Assembly: GCF_001650735.1 (NCBI RefSeq) | Contig: NZ_LXVY01000018.1 | Location: 1 to 59,040, forward strand | DNA length: 59,040 bases | Origin: Sphingomonas sp. TDK1 | GTDB lineage: Bacteria; Pseudomonadota; Alphaproteobacteria; Sphingomonadales; Sphingomonadaceae | Direction of reading: 5' to 3' | Shown here: positions 17,038-25,605 of the stretch, piece by piece | Numbering within the stretch: position 1 is the first letter of the stretch | Layout of the letters: the number at the start of each line of letters is the position of its first letter | Program-made: the position numbers and the translations under genes | The notes under the pieces: model-generated | The model's database searches: none | Told to the model about the DNA's origin: nothing | Seen by the model: only the letters and a program-made list of their open reading frames with translations

Positions 17038-17961
17038 ATGAGGACCAGCCTCGACCATCTGCCCCCAGCCAAGCAGCGCGAGCTGGAGCGTGTCGTCCAG
17101 ATCCTGTTCGAGGAGTTTGGCGACGCGATCGCCATTGCCACGTCGGACTGGAAGAAGCAGGCGCGCATCCTCAAGGTCATCCTGTACGGCAGCTATGCGC
17201 GCGGCGGCTGGGTTGACGAACCACATACCGCCAAGGGCTATCAGTCGGACTTCGACCTGTTGGTGATCGTCAACAACGACAAGCTCACCGATCGGGTGGA
17301 GTTCTGGGCGACCGCCGAGGATCGGCTCAACCGCGAACTGGCGATTACCAAGACGCTGCGCACGCCCGTCAACTTCATCGTCCACACCATGCAGGAGGTG
17401 AACGACGGGCTCGCACATGGGCGCTATTTCTTCATGGATGTCGCCCGCGATGGCATCGCGCTGTACGAGAGCGAACCCACCGAACTGCACCAGCCTAAGC
17501 CGAAGACGCCGCCGCAGGCGTTGGCGATGGCGCGGGAGTATTTCGAGGAGTGGTTCTCGGCAGCCATGCGCAGGCATGACTTTGTCCGCTTCGGCCTAGA
17601 GAAGGGACACTCTCGCGAGACCGCATTCGAGCTCCATCAGACTGCCGAGAGCTTCTACCACTGCGTGCTGCTGGTTTGCACCTTTTACACGCCGCACACC
17701 CATAATCTCGGTTTTCTTCGCACGCAGGCCGAGCGCATCGATCCGCGGCTGATCGACGCTTGGCCGCGTGACCAGCGCGTCGACCGCTCGCGCTTCGAAA
17801 AGCTGAAGGAAGCCTATGTGAAGGCGCGCTATTCCAAGCACTACCGGATCAGCGCCGAGGAACTGGTGTGGCTTGGCGAGCGCGTCGAAGTGCTGGGGCA
17901 GGCGGTGCAGGTGATCTGCGAAGAACGTATCGCGGCGCTGGAGCAAGCGGCTGCCGCATGA
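17038..17961 (+). CDS. MNT-HEPN fusion protein (nucleotidyltransferase plus HEPN)
   Basis: A 307-residue protein. Residues ~40-130 form a minimal nucleotidyltransferase: GSYARGGW (51-58) followed by SDFDLLVI with catalytic-type D71 and D73. Residues ~165-300 match a HEPN domain (ETAFELHQTAESFYHCVLL, later KARYSKHYRIS). Separately encoded MNT and HEPN proteins form type VII toxin-antitoxin pairs in which the MNT protein AMPylates and silences a HEPN RNase; here both are in one chain. RYSKH is close to, but shorter than, the catalytic R-x(4-6)-H of HEPN RNases, so toxicity is uncertain. It ends convergently with the MucR gene. Confidence 0.85.
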   Translation: MRTSLDHLPPAKQRELERVVQILFEEFGDAIAIATSDWKKQARILKVILYGSYARGGWVDEPHTAKGYQSDFDLLVIVNNDKLTDRVEFWATAEDRLNRELAITKTLRTPVNFIVHTMQEVNDGLAHGRYFFMDVARDGIALYESEPTELHQPKPKTPPQALAMAREYFEEWFSAAMRRHDFVRFGLEKGHSRETAFELHQTAESFYHCVLLVCTFYTPHTHNLGFLRTQAERIDPRLIDAWPRDQRVDRSRFEKLKEAYVKARYSKHYRISAEELVWLGERVEVLGQAVQVICEERIAALEQAAAA

Positions 17962-17967
17962 TCGTGG

Positions 17968-17994
17968 CGCGCCGAGGCTTGGAGCCCCGGCGCG
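17968..17994. terminator. Convergent terminator hairpin
   Basis: CGCGCCG-A-GGCT pairs with AGCC-C-CGGCGCG around a TGG loop, followed by agattt. It lies between the convergent MNT-HEPN and MucR genes and could stop transcription from the left; the T-run is short. Confidence 0.55.
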
Positions 17995-18003
17995 AGATTT
18001 AGT

Positions 18004-18513
18004 TCAGGCAGTGGGAGCAGCCTTCGCGCGCGGCTTGCGCGCCGGCTTCGGAGCAGGCGTTTCGGCAGGCGCGTTGCGTGCTGCACGGCCCTTGGCGCCC
18101 AGGCCAATCTTGTGCGCCATCGCGCGGCGCTGCTCCGAATAGGTCGGCGCCACCATCGGATAATCGGCCTTCAGATTGTAGCGCGCGCGATATTCCTCCG
18201 GCGTTAGACCGTGCGTGCTCAGATGCCGGCGCAGCGTCCGGTACGGCTTGCCGTCGATCAGCGAGATGATGTGGTCCTTCGAGGCCAGCGATTTGCGGAC
18301 CGAGACGGCCGGCGTAAATTCTTCCGACGCAGGTTCTTCGCTCGCAACTTCCGCGCTCGCGATACCACCTGAAAGCTCAATCACATCTGCATGCATTTTC
18401 CGCAGGAACGTGGAGACATCTTCCATCGACGCGCGATTGTTCGGGTTCGATAACCAGGCAATGGTGAGGTCGCTCGCGAGTTCAACGGGGTCGGTATTGC
18501 TCTGCTCAGACAT
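18004..18513 (-). CDS. MucR/Ros-family regulator lacking zinc-finger cysteines
   Basis: A 169-residue MucR-family protein. The N-terminus (DLTIAWLSNPNN, VSTFLRKMHADV) is the oligomerisation region, and LRRHLSTHGLTPEEYRARYN with DYPMVAPTYSEQRRAMAHKIGLG is the signature DNA-binding block. The two Cys normally preceding the His pair are absent (the segment reads SLASKDHIISLIDGKPYRTL), so classical zinc binding is unlikely; zinc-free homologues that still bind DNA are known in the family. A basic Ala/Pro/Lys tail follows. ATG at 18513 has AGGGA six bases upstream. It may silence the transfer genes, since it sits in their region. Confidence 0.9.
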   Translation of the reverse strand: MSEQSNTDPVELASDLTIAWLSNPNNRASMEDVSTFLRKMHADVIELSGGIASAEVASEEPASEEFTPAVSVRKSLASKDHIISLIDGKPYRTLRRHLSTHGLTPEEYRARYNLKADYPMVAPTYSEQRRAMAHKIGLGAKGRAARNAPAETPAPKPARKPRAKAAPTA

Positions 18514-18613
18514 TCTGCGTCCCTGTTCCTTGTTTTTCGGCATAGTGCCGACAACAGGATTATAGAAGCGTGCGTACTCCGTCTGCTAAAATATGTTGGA
18601 AGATGCGGCGGCA

Positions 18614-18964
18614 TTACGCATTCTGCAGCTGCTCGAACGCGCGACGTCCGCGTCTTCGCCATAATGTCAGCGCCTGGTCCCGTTGTTCGCCTTTGAGCTT
18701 GGCAGCGGCATCGATCATCACGCCGAACAATACGGCGCGATCATCGTCGGTGAGTTCGACCAGTCCGGCCTTCACCACCAGGCCGCCCAGCTCGATTAGC
18801 TGGCGCGTTCGTTCGCGGCGCTTCACCACCCAGTCCCGCGTGTCATTCCGCGCCCGCTGCGCTTCCAGCCGGTGCCGAGCCGCCGTTACCTGCCGCAGCC
18901 GATGCCGCACGCGAACGAGCGCCGCCGCGAGCTTTGTCCTGCCGTTGAAAGAAAGCCGCGCCAC
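18614..18964 (-). CDS. traD: Conjugal transfer protein TraD (Ti-type)
   Basis: A small protein (116 residues from this start) whose core RERTRQLIELGGLVVKAGLVEL is the hallmark of the short Ti-plasmid TraD protein, followed by WRRRGRRAFEQL. The start is uncertain: GTG at 18964 has GAGGA about eleven bases upstream and overlaps traC by 122 bp; a later start would give the ~75-residue size usual for TraD. It is transcribed with traC and divergently from traA, the same order as traC-traD in Ti plasmids. traG, which normally follows, is missing. Confidence 0.8.
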   Translation of the reverse strand: MARLSFNGRTKLAAALVRVRHRLRQVTAARHRLEAQRARNDTRDWVVKRRERTRQLIELGGLVVKAGLVELTDDDRAVLFGVMIDAAAKLKGEQRDQALTLWRRRGRRAFEQLQNA

Positions 18965-19166
18965 GCAGGCGCCAATCCTCCCGTGCGATCATGTCGGAAG
19001 CGGCGACAGCGGCGAGCAGCGCTCCTGCCAGTTGCTCGACCGGTAGTGCATCGGCGCCGGTCGCGACCACCAGTTCGCCGAGCTGCTGGAGCTTAGCCTG
19101 TTTGAGCTGTCGTGCCTTGTCGTCGAGCGCCTTCAGCTCCGAATCGAAGTCCCTCGGTTTGCGCAT
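18843..19166 (-). CDS. traC: Conjugal transfer protein TraC (Ti-type)
   Basis: A 107-residue protein beginning MRKPRDFDSELKALDDKAR and continuing with a coiled-coil-like QLKQAKLQQLGELVVATGAD, matching Ti-type TraC, an accessory protein of the relaxosome. The C-terminal third is Ala/Gly/Ser-rich. ATG at 19166 is preferred because GGAGG lies six bases upstream. It is the first gene leftward from the oriT region and is divergent from traA. Confidence 0.8.
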   Translation of the reverse strand: MRKPRDFDSELKALDDKARQLKQAKLQQLGELVVATGADALPVEQLAGALLAAVAASDMIAREDWRLRGAAFFQRQDKARGGARSRAASAAAGNGGSAPAGSAAGAE

Positions 19167-19261
19167 CGAAACCTCCATAGTTGATAGGTGGTACTCGGTG
19201 ATTTAGGAACCGCATCGATAAGTGCAAATATCGTGAAACATCTTGGGATGATCGCGTCGCG

Positions 19262-19310
19262 AAAAAGATGAAATCTTTTGAGGGCGCGCTTATACGTCGT
19301 GCCGACGTCG
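19262..19310. other. oriT: Origin of transfer (oriT), RSF1010/Ti type
   Basis: AGGGCGCGCTTATACG at 19281-19296 matches the nic region of RSF1010/Ti-type origins (consensus AGGGCGCACTTA on this strand) with one difference. Just before it is a perfect 7-bp inverted repeat AAAAGAT-gaa-ATCTTTT (19263-19279), and just after it ACGTCG-tgc-CGACGT (19294-19308). The position between divergent traC and traA is where Ti plasmids carry oriT. Confidence 0.8.
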
Positions 19311-19337
19311 CTTGTTTGGTGTAAATGGATTGCCGCT

Positions 19338-22300
19338 ATGGCGATCTACCACTTCTCGGCGAAGATCATCAGCCGCGCCAGCGGATCGTCGGCGCTGGCC
19401 GCTGCCGCCTATCGCTCCGCCTCGCGGCTGCACGACCAGCGGTTGGATCGGCACCACGACTTCTCGAACAAGGCCGGCGTCGTGCATTCCGAAGTGCTGC
19501 TGCCGGACGGCGCGCCCGAGCATCTCGCCGATCGCGAGAAGCTGTGGAATGCCGTCGAAGCGGTGGAACTGCGCAAGGACGCGCAGCTTGCCCGCGAAAT
19601 CGAATTCGCAATCCCGCGTGAACTGGACCAGGCCGAGGGAATTCGGCTGGCACGGGAGTTCGTTCAGGCCGAGTTCGTGGACCGCGGCATGGTCGCCGAT
19701 CTCAATGTGCATCGGGATATCGGTGTTGATGGCGAGCCGAAGCCGCATGCCCATGTCATGTTGGCATTGCGCGAGGTGGATGCGGACGGCTTCGGCAAGA
19801 AGAACCGCGACTGGAATCGTACCGACCTTCTCGAGAAATTGCGCGAGCGCTGGGCGGGGCACGTCAATGCGCGGTTGGCGGAATTGGATATCGATGCGCA
19901 GATCGATCATCGCTCCTTGGAAGCGCAGGGCATCGATCTCGACCCGCAGCACAAGATCGGTCCCGCAGCAGCGCGAATGGCCGGACAGGGGCTCGCGTCG
20001 GAGCGGCTGGAAGAGCACCACGAGATCGCGCGCGCCAATGGCGAGAAGCTGCTCGCCAACCCGGCGCTGGCGTTGGATGCGATCACCCGCACCCAGGCGA
20101 CCTTCACCACCCGCGATCTGGCGATGTTCGTGCATCGCCATAGCGAAGGGAAGGAGCAGTTCGACCAGGTGATGGCGGCGGTGCGTGCGGCGACCGAGTT
20201 GGTGAAGCTGGGCAAGGACGGGCGCGGCGAACACCGCTTCACCAGCCGTGACATGATCGACACAGAAGCGCGGCTGGAGCGTGCCACCGTGGAGCTCGAT
20301 GCTGGCCGCCGTCACGGCGTGGATGAGCAGCATCGCAAGCTCGCGCTGGCGCGCGCCGAGATGCGCGGGCTGGTGCTGTCGAGCGAACAGCGCAGCGCTT
20401 TTGACCATGTCACCAGCGGCAGGGATCTCGGTGTGGTCGTCGGCTATGCCGGTACCGGCAAATCGGCGATGCTCGGCGTTGCGCGCGAAGCATGGGAGAG
20501 CGCCGGTTATCAGGTGCAAGGCTTGGCGCTGTCCGGCATCGCCGCGGAAAATCTTGAGAGCGGCTCGGGCATCGCTTCGCGCACGATCGCCAGCATCGAG
20601 CATCAATGGGCGCAGGGCCGCGAGCTGCTGACCGACCAGTCGATCCTCGTGATCGACGAAGCCGGCATGATCGGCACCCGTCAGATGGAGCGGGTGATCG
20701 CCGAAGCCGAGAAACGCCAAGCCAAGGTCGTGCTGGTCGGCGACCCAGAGCAGTTGCAGGCGATCGAAGCGGGGGCGGCGTTCCGGTCGGTCGCCGAGCG
20801 GCACGGCGCCATCGAGATCACCGACATCCGCCGGCAGCGCGAAGACTGGCAGCGGTTGGCGACGCGCCAGCTCGCTACCGGCCGCACGGCCGAGGCGCTG
20901 GAGGCCTATGCGCAAGCCGGCATGGTCGTCGACTCGGAGACCAGAGTTGAGGCGAGAACGGCGTTGATTGCGCGCTGGGATCGCGAGCGGATCGCTGATC
21001 CGGGCGCGTCGCGCATCATTCTGACGCACACCAATCAAGAATGCGATGAACTGAATGCGCTGGCCCGGGATGCGATGAAACGCAGTGGGGCATTAGGTAC
21101 TGATATCGCTGTCGAAACCACGCGCGGAGAACGCTTGTTCGGGGCCGGCGACAGGGTCATGTTCCTGCGCAACGAACGCAGCCTCGGTGTGAAGAATGGC
21201 AGTCTCGGCACCATCGAACAGGTCGATCACGCCCGCATCGCGGTGCGGCTCGACGATGGCCGCCGGGTCGCCTTTGACCACAAGAACTATGGTGACGTCA
21301 CCCATGGATATGCCGCCACGGTCCACAAGGCGCAGGGTGTCACCGTCGACCGGGTGCATGTGCTGGCAACGCCGGGGCTGGACCGGCATGCTGCCTATGT
21401 CGCGCTGTCGCGGCACCGCGCTGTCGTGCACCTTCACTATGGCCGCGACGACTTCGCCGACCAAGGAAAGCTGGCGCGCGCGCTGTCGCGCGACCGGCCG
21501 AAGGACAACGCCCTCGATTATGATGCTGCTGCCGAGCGCTTCGCCGCACGGCGCGGTGTCGAACGGTCGCGCATCCTCGACACGCTTGCCAGGGAGTCGC
21601 TTGCCGAACCCGAGCGCAGCGTGCCTGCTCCAGCACCGCGCCGAGGCATGTTCGACGGGTTGCGGCTATCTATCCCCGACCCCGAACGAGCGCCAACCAA
21701 GCTGCGCTTCGATGGGCTCAAACTCTCAGTGCCGGCGGCTGCGCCCGAGGCATCCGAAACCCAGAAGCTGCAGCGGGCGGTCGAAGGATATGCGCGTGCC
21801 GTCCAGGAAGCTGGCCGTATGACCGGGCAAGGCCGAACTCCGCTCGAAGTTCAGAAGGCGGCGCTTGCGCGCACCGCCGAGGCGGTCAACACGCTGCATC
21901 CCCACGGCGCCCACGATCTCGACATGGCGTTCGAGCGGACGCCGGGCCTGGTCAGCGAAGCCGCCAATGGCCGAACAGCCAATGCTATTCGCCAGATGCA
22001 GCTCGAAGCCGAAGTACGCGCCAATCCCGAGCTGCGCGCAGACCGGTTCGTCCAGGCCTGGCAGCAGCTTCAGGCGCGTCGGGGCAAGCTGAGCGGGTGG
22101 GAGAATGAAGAGAAGCGCGCGGGTGTCGAGAATGCGATGCGATCTATGGCGAAGGGGCTGGAGAAGGACCCGGCGCTAGGTGCCGCGCTCAGCCGCAGAG
22201 GGAGTCAGCTGTTCGGGCGGCAGTGGTCGCCGGAATGGACGCCGGGCAGCCGCGATGGCGGTGTCGCCCGCACGCTCGGCGATGACGCCCGCACCCGCTC

Positions 22301-22361
22301 GGTCATCCGGCAGCTCACCTTCTCGATCGATCGCGATCGGGGCCTTGGGATTGGAATGTAG
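19338..22361 (+). CDS. traA: TraA conjugative relaxase-helicase (MOBQ)
   Basis: A 1007-residue Ti-type TraA. Residues 1-220 are the MobA/MobL relaxase: catalytic Tyr candidate Y25 (AAYRSAS) and the metal-binding histidines H125, H137, H139 (VHRDIG, PHAHVML). Residues ~350-740 are a RecD-like helicase with Walker A GYAGTGKS near 368, Walker B IDEAG, and the late motif TVHKAQGVTVDRV...YVALSRHR. The C-terminal ~270 residues are the usual variable region. It nicks oriT and unwinds the transferred strand. ATG at 19338 begins the conserved MAIYHFSAKI. The protein seems full length, so the mobilization function is probably intact. Confidence 0.95.
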   Translation: MAIYHFSAKIISRASGSSALAAAAYRSASRLHDQRLDRHHDFSNKAGVVHSEVLLPDGAPEHLADREKLWNAVEAVELRKDAQLAREIEFAIPRELDQAEGIRLAREFVQAEFVDRGMVADLNVHRDIGVDGEPKPHAHVMLALREVDADGFGKKNRDWNRTDLLEKLRERWAGHVNARLAELDIDAQIDHRSLEAQGIDLDPQHKIGPAAARMAGQGLASERLEEHHEIARANGEKLLANPALALDAITRTQATFTTRDLAMFVHRHSEGKEQFDQVMAAVRAATELVKLGKDGRGEHRFTSRDMIDTEARLERATVELDAGRRHGVDEQHRKLALARAEMRGLVLSSEQRSAFDHVTSGRDLGVVVGYAGTGKSAMLGVAREAWESAGYQVQGLALSGIAAENLESGSGIASRTIASIEHQWAQGRELLTDQSILVIDEAGMIGTRQMERVIAEAEKRQAKVVLVGDPEQLQAIEAGAAFRSVAERHGAIEITDIRRQREDWQRLATRQLATGRTAEALEAYAQAGMVVDSETRVEARTALIARWDRERIADPGASRIILTHTNQECDELNALARDAMKRSGALGTDIAVETTRGERLFGAGDRVMFLRNERSLGVKNGSLGTIEQVDHARIAVRLDDGRRVAFDHKNYGDVTHGYAATVHKAQGVTVDRVHVLATPGLDRHAAYVALSRHRAVVHLHYGRDDFADQGKLARALSRDRPKDNALDYDAAAERFAARRGVERSRILDTLARESLAEPERSVPAPAPRRGMFDGLRLSIPDPERAPTKLRFDGLKLSVPAAAPEASETQKLQRAVEGYARAVQEAGRMTGQGRTPLEVQKAALARTAEAVNTLHPHGAHDLDMAFERTPGLVSEAANGRTANAIRQMQLEAEVRANPELRADRFVQAWQQLQARRGKLSGWENEEKRAGVENAMRSMAKGLEKDPALGAALSRRGSQLFGRQWSPEWTPGSRDGGVARTLGDDARTRSVIRQLTFSIDRDRGLGIGM

Positions 22362-22363
22362 CC

Positions 22364-23068
22364 ATGGGTATCCACGAACCTCCCGTCGAAGCGGACCAGA
22401 CCGTCCAGGCGTTCAACGACATGTCGCGCAAGCTGGCGGGGCTCACCGCTGCGGTGGACGGCTTCGCGGCGCGTCAGCAGGAATTGCATGCGCGTGATTA
22501 CGGGCCGGACCTGGAGAAGATCCGCGACGGCTACGACAAGGTTTGCGGTGCGATCAACATCCTGGCCAAGCGTCCGGCGATGACGTTGACGCCGCAGGAT
22601 GTCGCGAAGCAGATTGAGGCGGCTGGCGTGCAGGGCCGCGCTGACGATCATCGTACCTGGAGTGGTGCTAGCCATGCCTTGGGCAGCACGGTGCAAGAGC
22701 TGAAGGGGATGGTCGTGTCGGCCCACTCTGCTCAGACGCAGCAATTCTGGATCGCCGCAGCTGCCGCTATGGCGCTCGTGGCGGGCTTCGCCTTTGGCAC
22801 TGTCGTTCCATCGGTAATTGCTCAGCTCGCGCCAGAGGGCTGGCATTGGCCAGAGGAACAGGCTGCAGCAGTTCTGAGGCGCACACCTTGGGACGCGGGC
22901 GTTAGGCTCATGCAGGTTGCGAACCCGCAGCAGGCGCGTGCGCTGGCCGAGGCGGCGCGGATTTCGAAGGATAATGCTGACGTTCTTGAAGGGTGCCGGA
23001 AACGCGCAGAGCAGTTCAGAGGCACGGTAAAGTGCTCAATAGCTATTTCCGACGCTAGGCTCGATTGA
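22364..23068 (+). CDS. DUF6118-like membrane protein linked to TraA
   Basis: A 234-residue protein that starts two bases after the traA stop and is surely co-transcribed with it. The N-terminal ~120 residues are helical (VQAFNDMSRKLAGLTAAVDGFAARQ), a single membrane segment spans about 129-150 (FWIAAAAAMALVAGFAFGTV), and the C-terminal ~80 residues contain WPEEQAAAVLRRTPWDAG and CRKRAEQF. Proteins of the DUF6118 kind follow traA in many sphingomonad elements. A role in anchoring the relaxosome or in entry exclusion is conceivable but unproven. Confidence 0.75.
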   Translation: MGIHEPPVEADQTVQAFNDMSRKLAGLTAAVDGFAARQQELHARDYGPDLEKIRDGYDKVCGAINILAKRPAMTLTPQDVAKQIEAAGVQGRADDHRTWSGASHALGSTVQELKGMVVSAHSAQTQQFWIAAAAAMALVAGFAFGTVVPSVIAQLAPEGWHWPEEQAAAVLRRTPWDAGVRLMQVANPQQARALAEAARISKDNADVLEGCRKRAEQFRGTVKCSIAISDARLD

Positions 23069-23083
23069 AGATTTCCCTTCGTC

Positions 23084-23343
23084 GCCGCCAGTTAGAAAAG
23101 GCACATTCCGCCGCAAGATAGAAATGGCACAACGCCACCGGCAGCGGGGGCTGCGTGGAGCCCTCCTCATAGCGCAGCGCTGCCCCCGCTGATGCCCCAA
23201 CCTCCCGGCTCCTGTCCCCGGACCCGCTGCGCACGCAGCGGGTCCGGTCACACCACTTTGCGGCACTGCTCGTGCTATCGGGTATTGCGCCGGCGGTCGC
23301 TTCGACCAGAAAATGCGGACAGGCAGCTCCCGTCCCAAACCCG
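23084..23343. repeat. 260-bp direct repeat, copy A
   Basis: This non-coding block recurs at 29136-29394 in the same orientation at high identity. It begins gccgccagttagaaaaggca, holds tandem-like units (gttagaaaaggcaca, gatagaaatggcaca) resembling the ends of IS elements, and two strong inverted repeats, one with AGCGGGGGC/GCCCCCGCT and one with GGACCCGCTGCG/CGCAGCGGGTCC. It lies just after the DUF6118-like gene. It probably is the residue of an IS end. Confidence 0.8.
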
Positions 23344-23492
23344 GTCATCAGATGATAGCTTCGGCCTCTCGAAAGCGGTCGTTCAGCGCGAAATTTCCCT
23401 TTTCCACGCTTCCAAGCAACTGTTTGTCGAGGCTATGCTACGCAGCCCTTGCCTCATCAGTGCGAGGGCGCAACAATACAAAATAACTAATT

Positions 23493-24440
23493 ATGTTGGG
23501 GGCTTTTTTGCGTATTGTCATGCTCGCATCATTGGTCGCACTGGCGCCAACGGCCAGTCTCCAAGCGCAGGTTCCAGCTCGGCAAGGCGCCTCACCCGAT
23601 AATCGCTCGATTTCCAGCATCGAGCATACGGTTACCATATTGCCGGCTCAACAATCAGCCCCAACGCCATTTCAGAGTTTTAAAGGCATTATCTTAATCA
23701 AGGTAAAGATAAACGGTCGGGACGGATGGGCCATGCTCGACAACGGTTTCGGGCATACCGTGATCGACCTCGATTTTGCCAAGGTTGCGGGCCTAAAGAT
23801 CGGGCCTATCGTAGGTACTATTGATCTTGGGCCTGCATCCGCCCCCGAACGGCTTATAGAAGGCATGAAGATTGATGTGCCTGGTCAGCTCATATTGTCT
23901 GGGATGGGCCTGTCAGTAGACCTGAAATCCTTTTCAAATACCGTAGGGCACCCGATTGATGCTGTTATCGGAGGGGACTATCTTGACAAGCTTTCATTTC
24001 TGGTTGCCTCCAGTAACAATACGCTTATTTTTGCCAAGACTGGTGACATAATTCCCAAGGGGAAGGCTGCAATTATTCCGCTGCAAAAAGGCGCGCAATT
24101 AGCGGCGGAGGTCAACGGCAAGTCGGTAAATCTGGCGATCGACTTGGGTTTCAATGGCGTCGTACAGCTAAAGAAAGAAGTGTGGGAAAGGGTAATTTCA
24201 TCCAAAGTTTCAACGGTCGATGGCATGACAAGCTCTGCTGATGGAGTCCTGCGCCCGAGTCGGTCCGTGAAAGATGCTACGTTAAAAGTCGGCGGGATTA
24301 GTGCTGACGGCGTTGGAGTGGCTGTTGGCGATCGAATTGCTACGAGCGCAGACGGACTCTTGGGGACAGGCTTTCTAACTAAGTTCGACTTTATTCTGGA
24401 TGTTGGGGCTAATCGTCTTGTTGCAATCCCTTTTGGCTGA
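23493..24440 (+). CDS. Exported retropepsin-like protein with altered active site
   Basis: A 315-residue protein with a signal peptide (LRIVMLASLVALAPTASLQA). The mature part looks like two aspartyl-protease-like lobes: lobe 1 has WAMLDNGFGHTVIDLDFA, lobe 2 AIDLGFNGVVQLK, each followed by the hydrophobic pattern of pepsin/retropepsin folds, and LLGTGFLTKFD near the end. The expected D-(S/T)-G triads read D-N-G and D-L-G, so proteolysis may be lost. The start at 23493 lacks a good ribosome site; an in-frame ATG at 23520 is an alternative. The gene is visibly richer in A+T than its surroundings, pointing to separate origin. Confidence 0.75.
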   Translation: MLGAFLRIVMLASLVALAPTASLQAQVPARQGASPDNRSISSIEHTVTILPAQQSAPTPFQSFKGIILIKVKINGRDGWAMLDNGFGHTVIDLDFAKVAGLKIGPIVGTIDLGPASAPERLIEGMKIDVPGQLILSGMGLSVDLKSFSNTVGHPIDAVIGGDYLDKLSFLVASSNNTLIFAKTGDIIPKGKAAIIPLQKGAQLAAEVNGKSVNLAIDLGFNGVVQLKKEVWERVISSKVSTVDGMTSSADGVLRPSRSVKDATLKVGGISADGVGVAVGDRIATSADGLLGTGFLTKFDFILDVGANRLVAIPFG

Positions 24441-24729
24441 TTGCGCACAGGCCAATTGATCAACCGCTAAACTCCTAAAATACCGTCCTTTTGGCGAAAG
24501 CCAGCGGTACTCGGCGATGTCAGCTAACCGCATCCGATTGCACCAAAGCCGACGGACGGCTCTCAACCCACCTCAAGACATTCGGCGCCGTGGCTCGGCA
24601 GTTTCGGGGAATGGCCGGATGGGTGGCGAACCTACAGGCCGCTTGTCCCCGGTTTTTCGTCATTGATCACCTGGAAGTGGCCTGAATGGAGTGCGCGGCA
24701 GCGCCAAGTTGTGAGTAGCCCCTAGTTTT

Positions 24730-25605
24730 CTAGACGCGTTCCGCCTTCAGAACCTGCTGCCGTTCGAACTGGACGGGCGACAGCATCCCGTTCCTGACCT
24801 GCTTGCGCACCGGGTTGTAGAACATCTCGATGTAATCGAACACGTCCTGCCGGGCTTCCTCGCGGGTTTTGTACGTTCGACGCCGGATGCGCTCCCGCTT
24901 GAGCGAGGAGAAAAAACTTTCGGCGACGGCGTTGTCATGGCAGTTGCCGCGGCGGCTCATAGAGTGCTCGAGATTGTGAGCGCGTATGAAGGCAGCCCAG
25001 TCCATGCTGGTGAACTGCGAACCCTGATCCGAGTGGATCAGTACCCTTTTCTTGGGCTTACGGCGCCATACCGCCATGTGCAGCGCCTGCAGCACCACAT
25101 CGGTGGTCTGCCGGCTCTGCATCGACCAACCGACCACGCGGCGGGAGTACAGGTCGATCACGACCGCCAGATAGGCGAAGCCTTCCAGGGTGCGAATGTA
25201 GGTGATGTCTGTCACCCAGGCCTGGTCGGGCGCAGCCACGTCGAACTGGCGGTCCAGCGTGTTGTCGACCGCCAGGGACGGCTTGCCGCCATGGCTGCCG
25301 GGCCTGCGCTTGTAGCCGATCTGCGCCTTGATGCCCGCCAGCCGGGTCAGCCTGGCAACCCGGTTCGGGCAGCAGGTCTCGCCGTGATCCAACAGGTCGT
25401 CGTGCAGCTTGCGGTAGCCATAGACCCTGCCGCTGTCGTTCCACGCCCGCCGGAGCAGCTCCGTCTGCCGAGCATCTTCCCGAGCCCGCTGGCTCAGCGG
25501 GCTCTTCTGCCACGCATAAAAGCCACTTGGCCGCACGGCGAGGCACCGGCACATCGCCCGCACGCCAAAACGATTGCGATGCTCGGCAATGAACGCGTAT
25601 CTCAC
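24730..25605 (-). CDS. IS3-family transposase OrfB (DDE integrase core)
   Basis: This gives the DDE domain of the transposase. The HTH_21 region (VRAMCRCLAVRPSGFYAWQ) is followed by the rve core with VTDITYI (first Asp), LIHSDQGSQFT (second Asp) and NAVAESFFSSLKRE (Glu), all intact. As a free-standing gene it would start with GTG at 25605 overlapping the orfA stop. More likely it is made as an OrfAB fusion by -1 slippage on the A-run (T-run on this strand at 25635-25641), after which the frame continues KKSHRVFRSGCK into OrfB. Confidence 0.9.
   Translation of the reverse strand: MRYAFIAEHRNRFGVRAMCRCLAVRPSGFYAWQKSPLSQRAREDARQTELLRRAWNDSGRVYGYRKLHDDLLDHGETCCPNRVARLTRLAGIKAQIGYKRRPGSHGGKPSLAVDNTLDRQFDVAAPDQAWVTDITYIRTLEGFAYLAVVIDLYSRRVVGWSMQSRQTTDVVLQALHMAVWRRKPKKRVLIHSDQGSQFTSMDWAAFIRAHNLEHSMSRRGNCHDNAVAESFFSSLKRERIRRRTYKTREEARQDVFDYIEMFYNPVRKQVRNGMLSPVQFERQQVLKAERV

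Noticed and set aside
19290..21038. 582-codon open frame on the minus strand
   Set aside because: Antisense to traA and overlapping the oriT; no domain seen.
18004..23068. Self-transmissible conjugative element
   Set aside because: No type IV secretion, TraG or Trb genes are visible in the window; only mobilization genes are supported.
23084..23343. Possible CRISPR-like or satellite repeat
   Set aside because: The block has internal hairpins and IS-end-like units but no regular repeat-spacer pattern.
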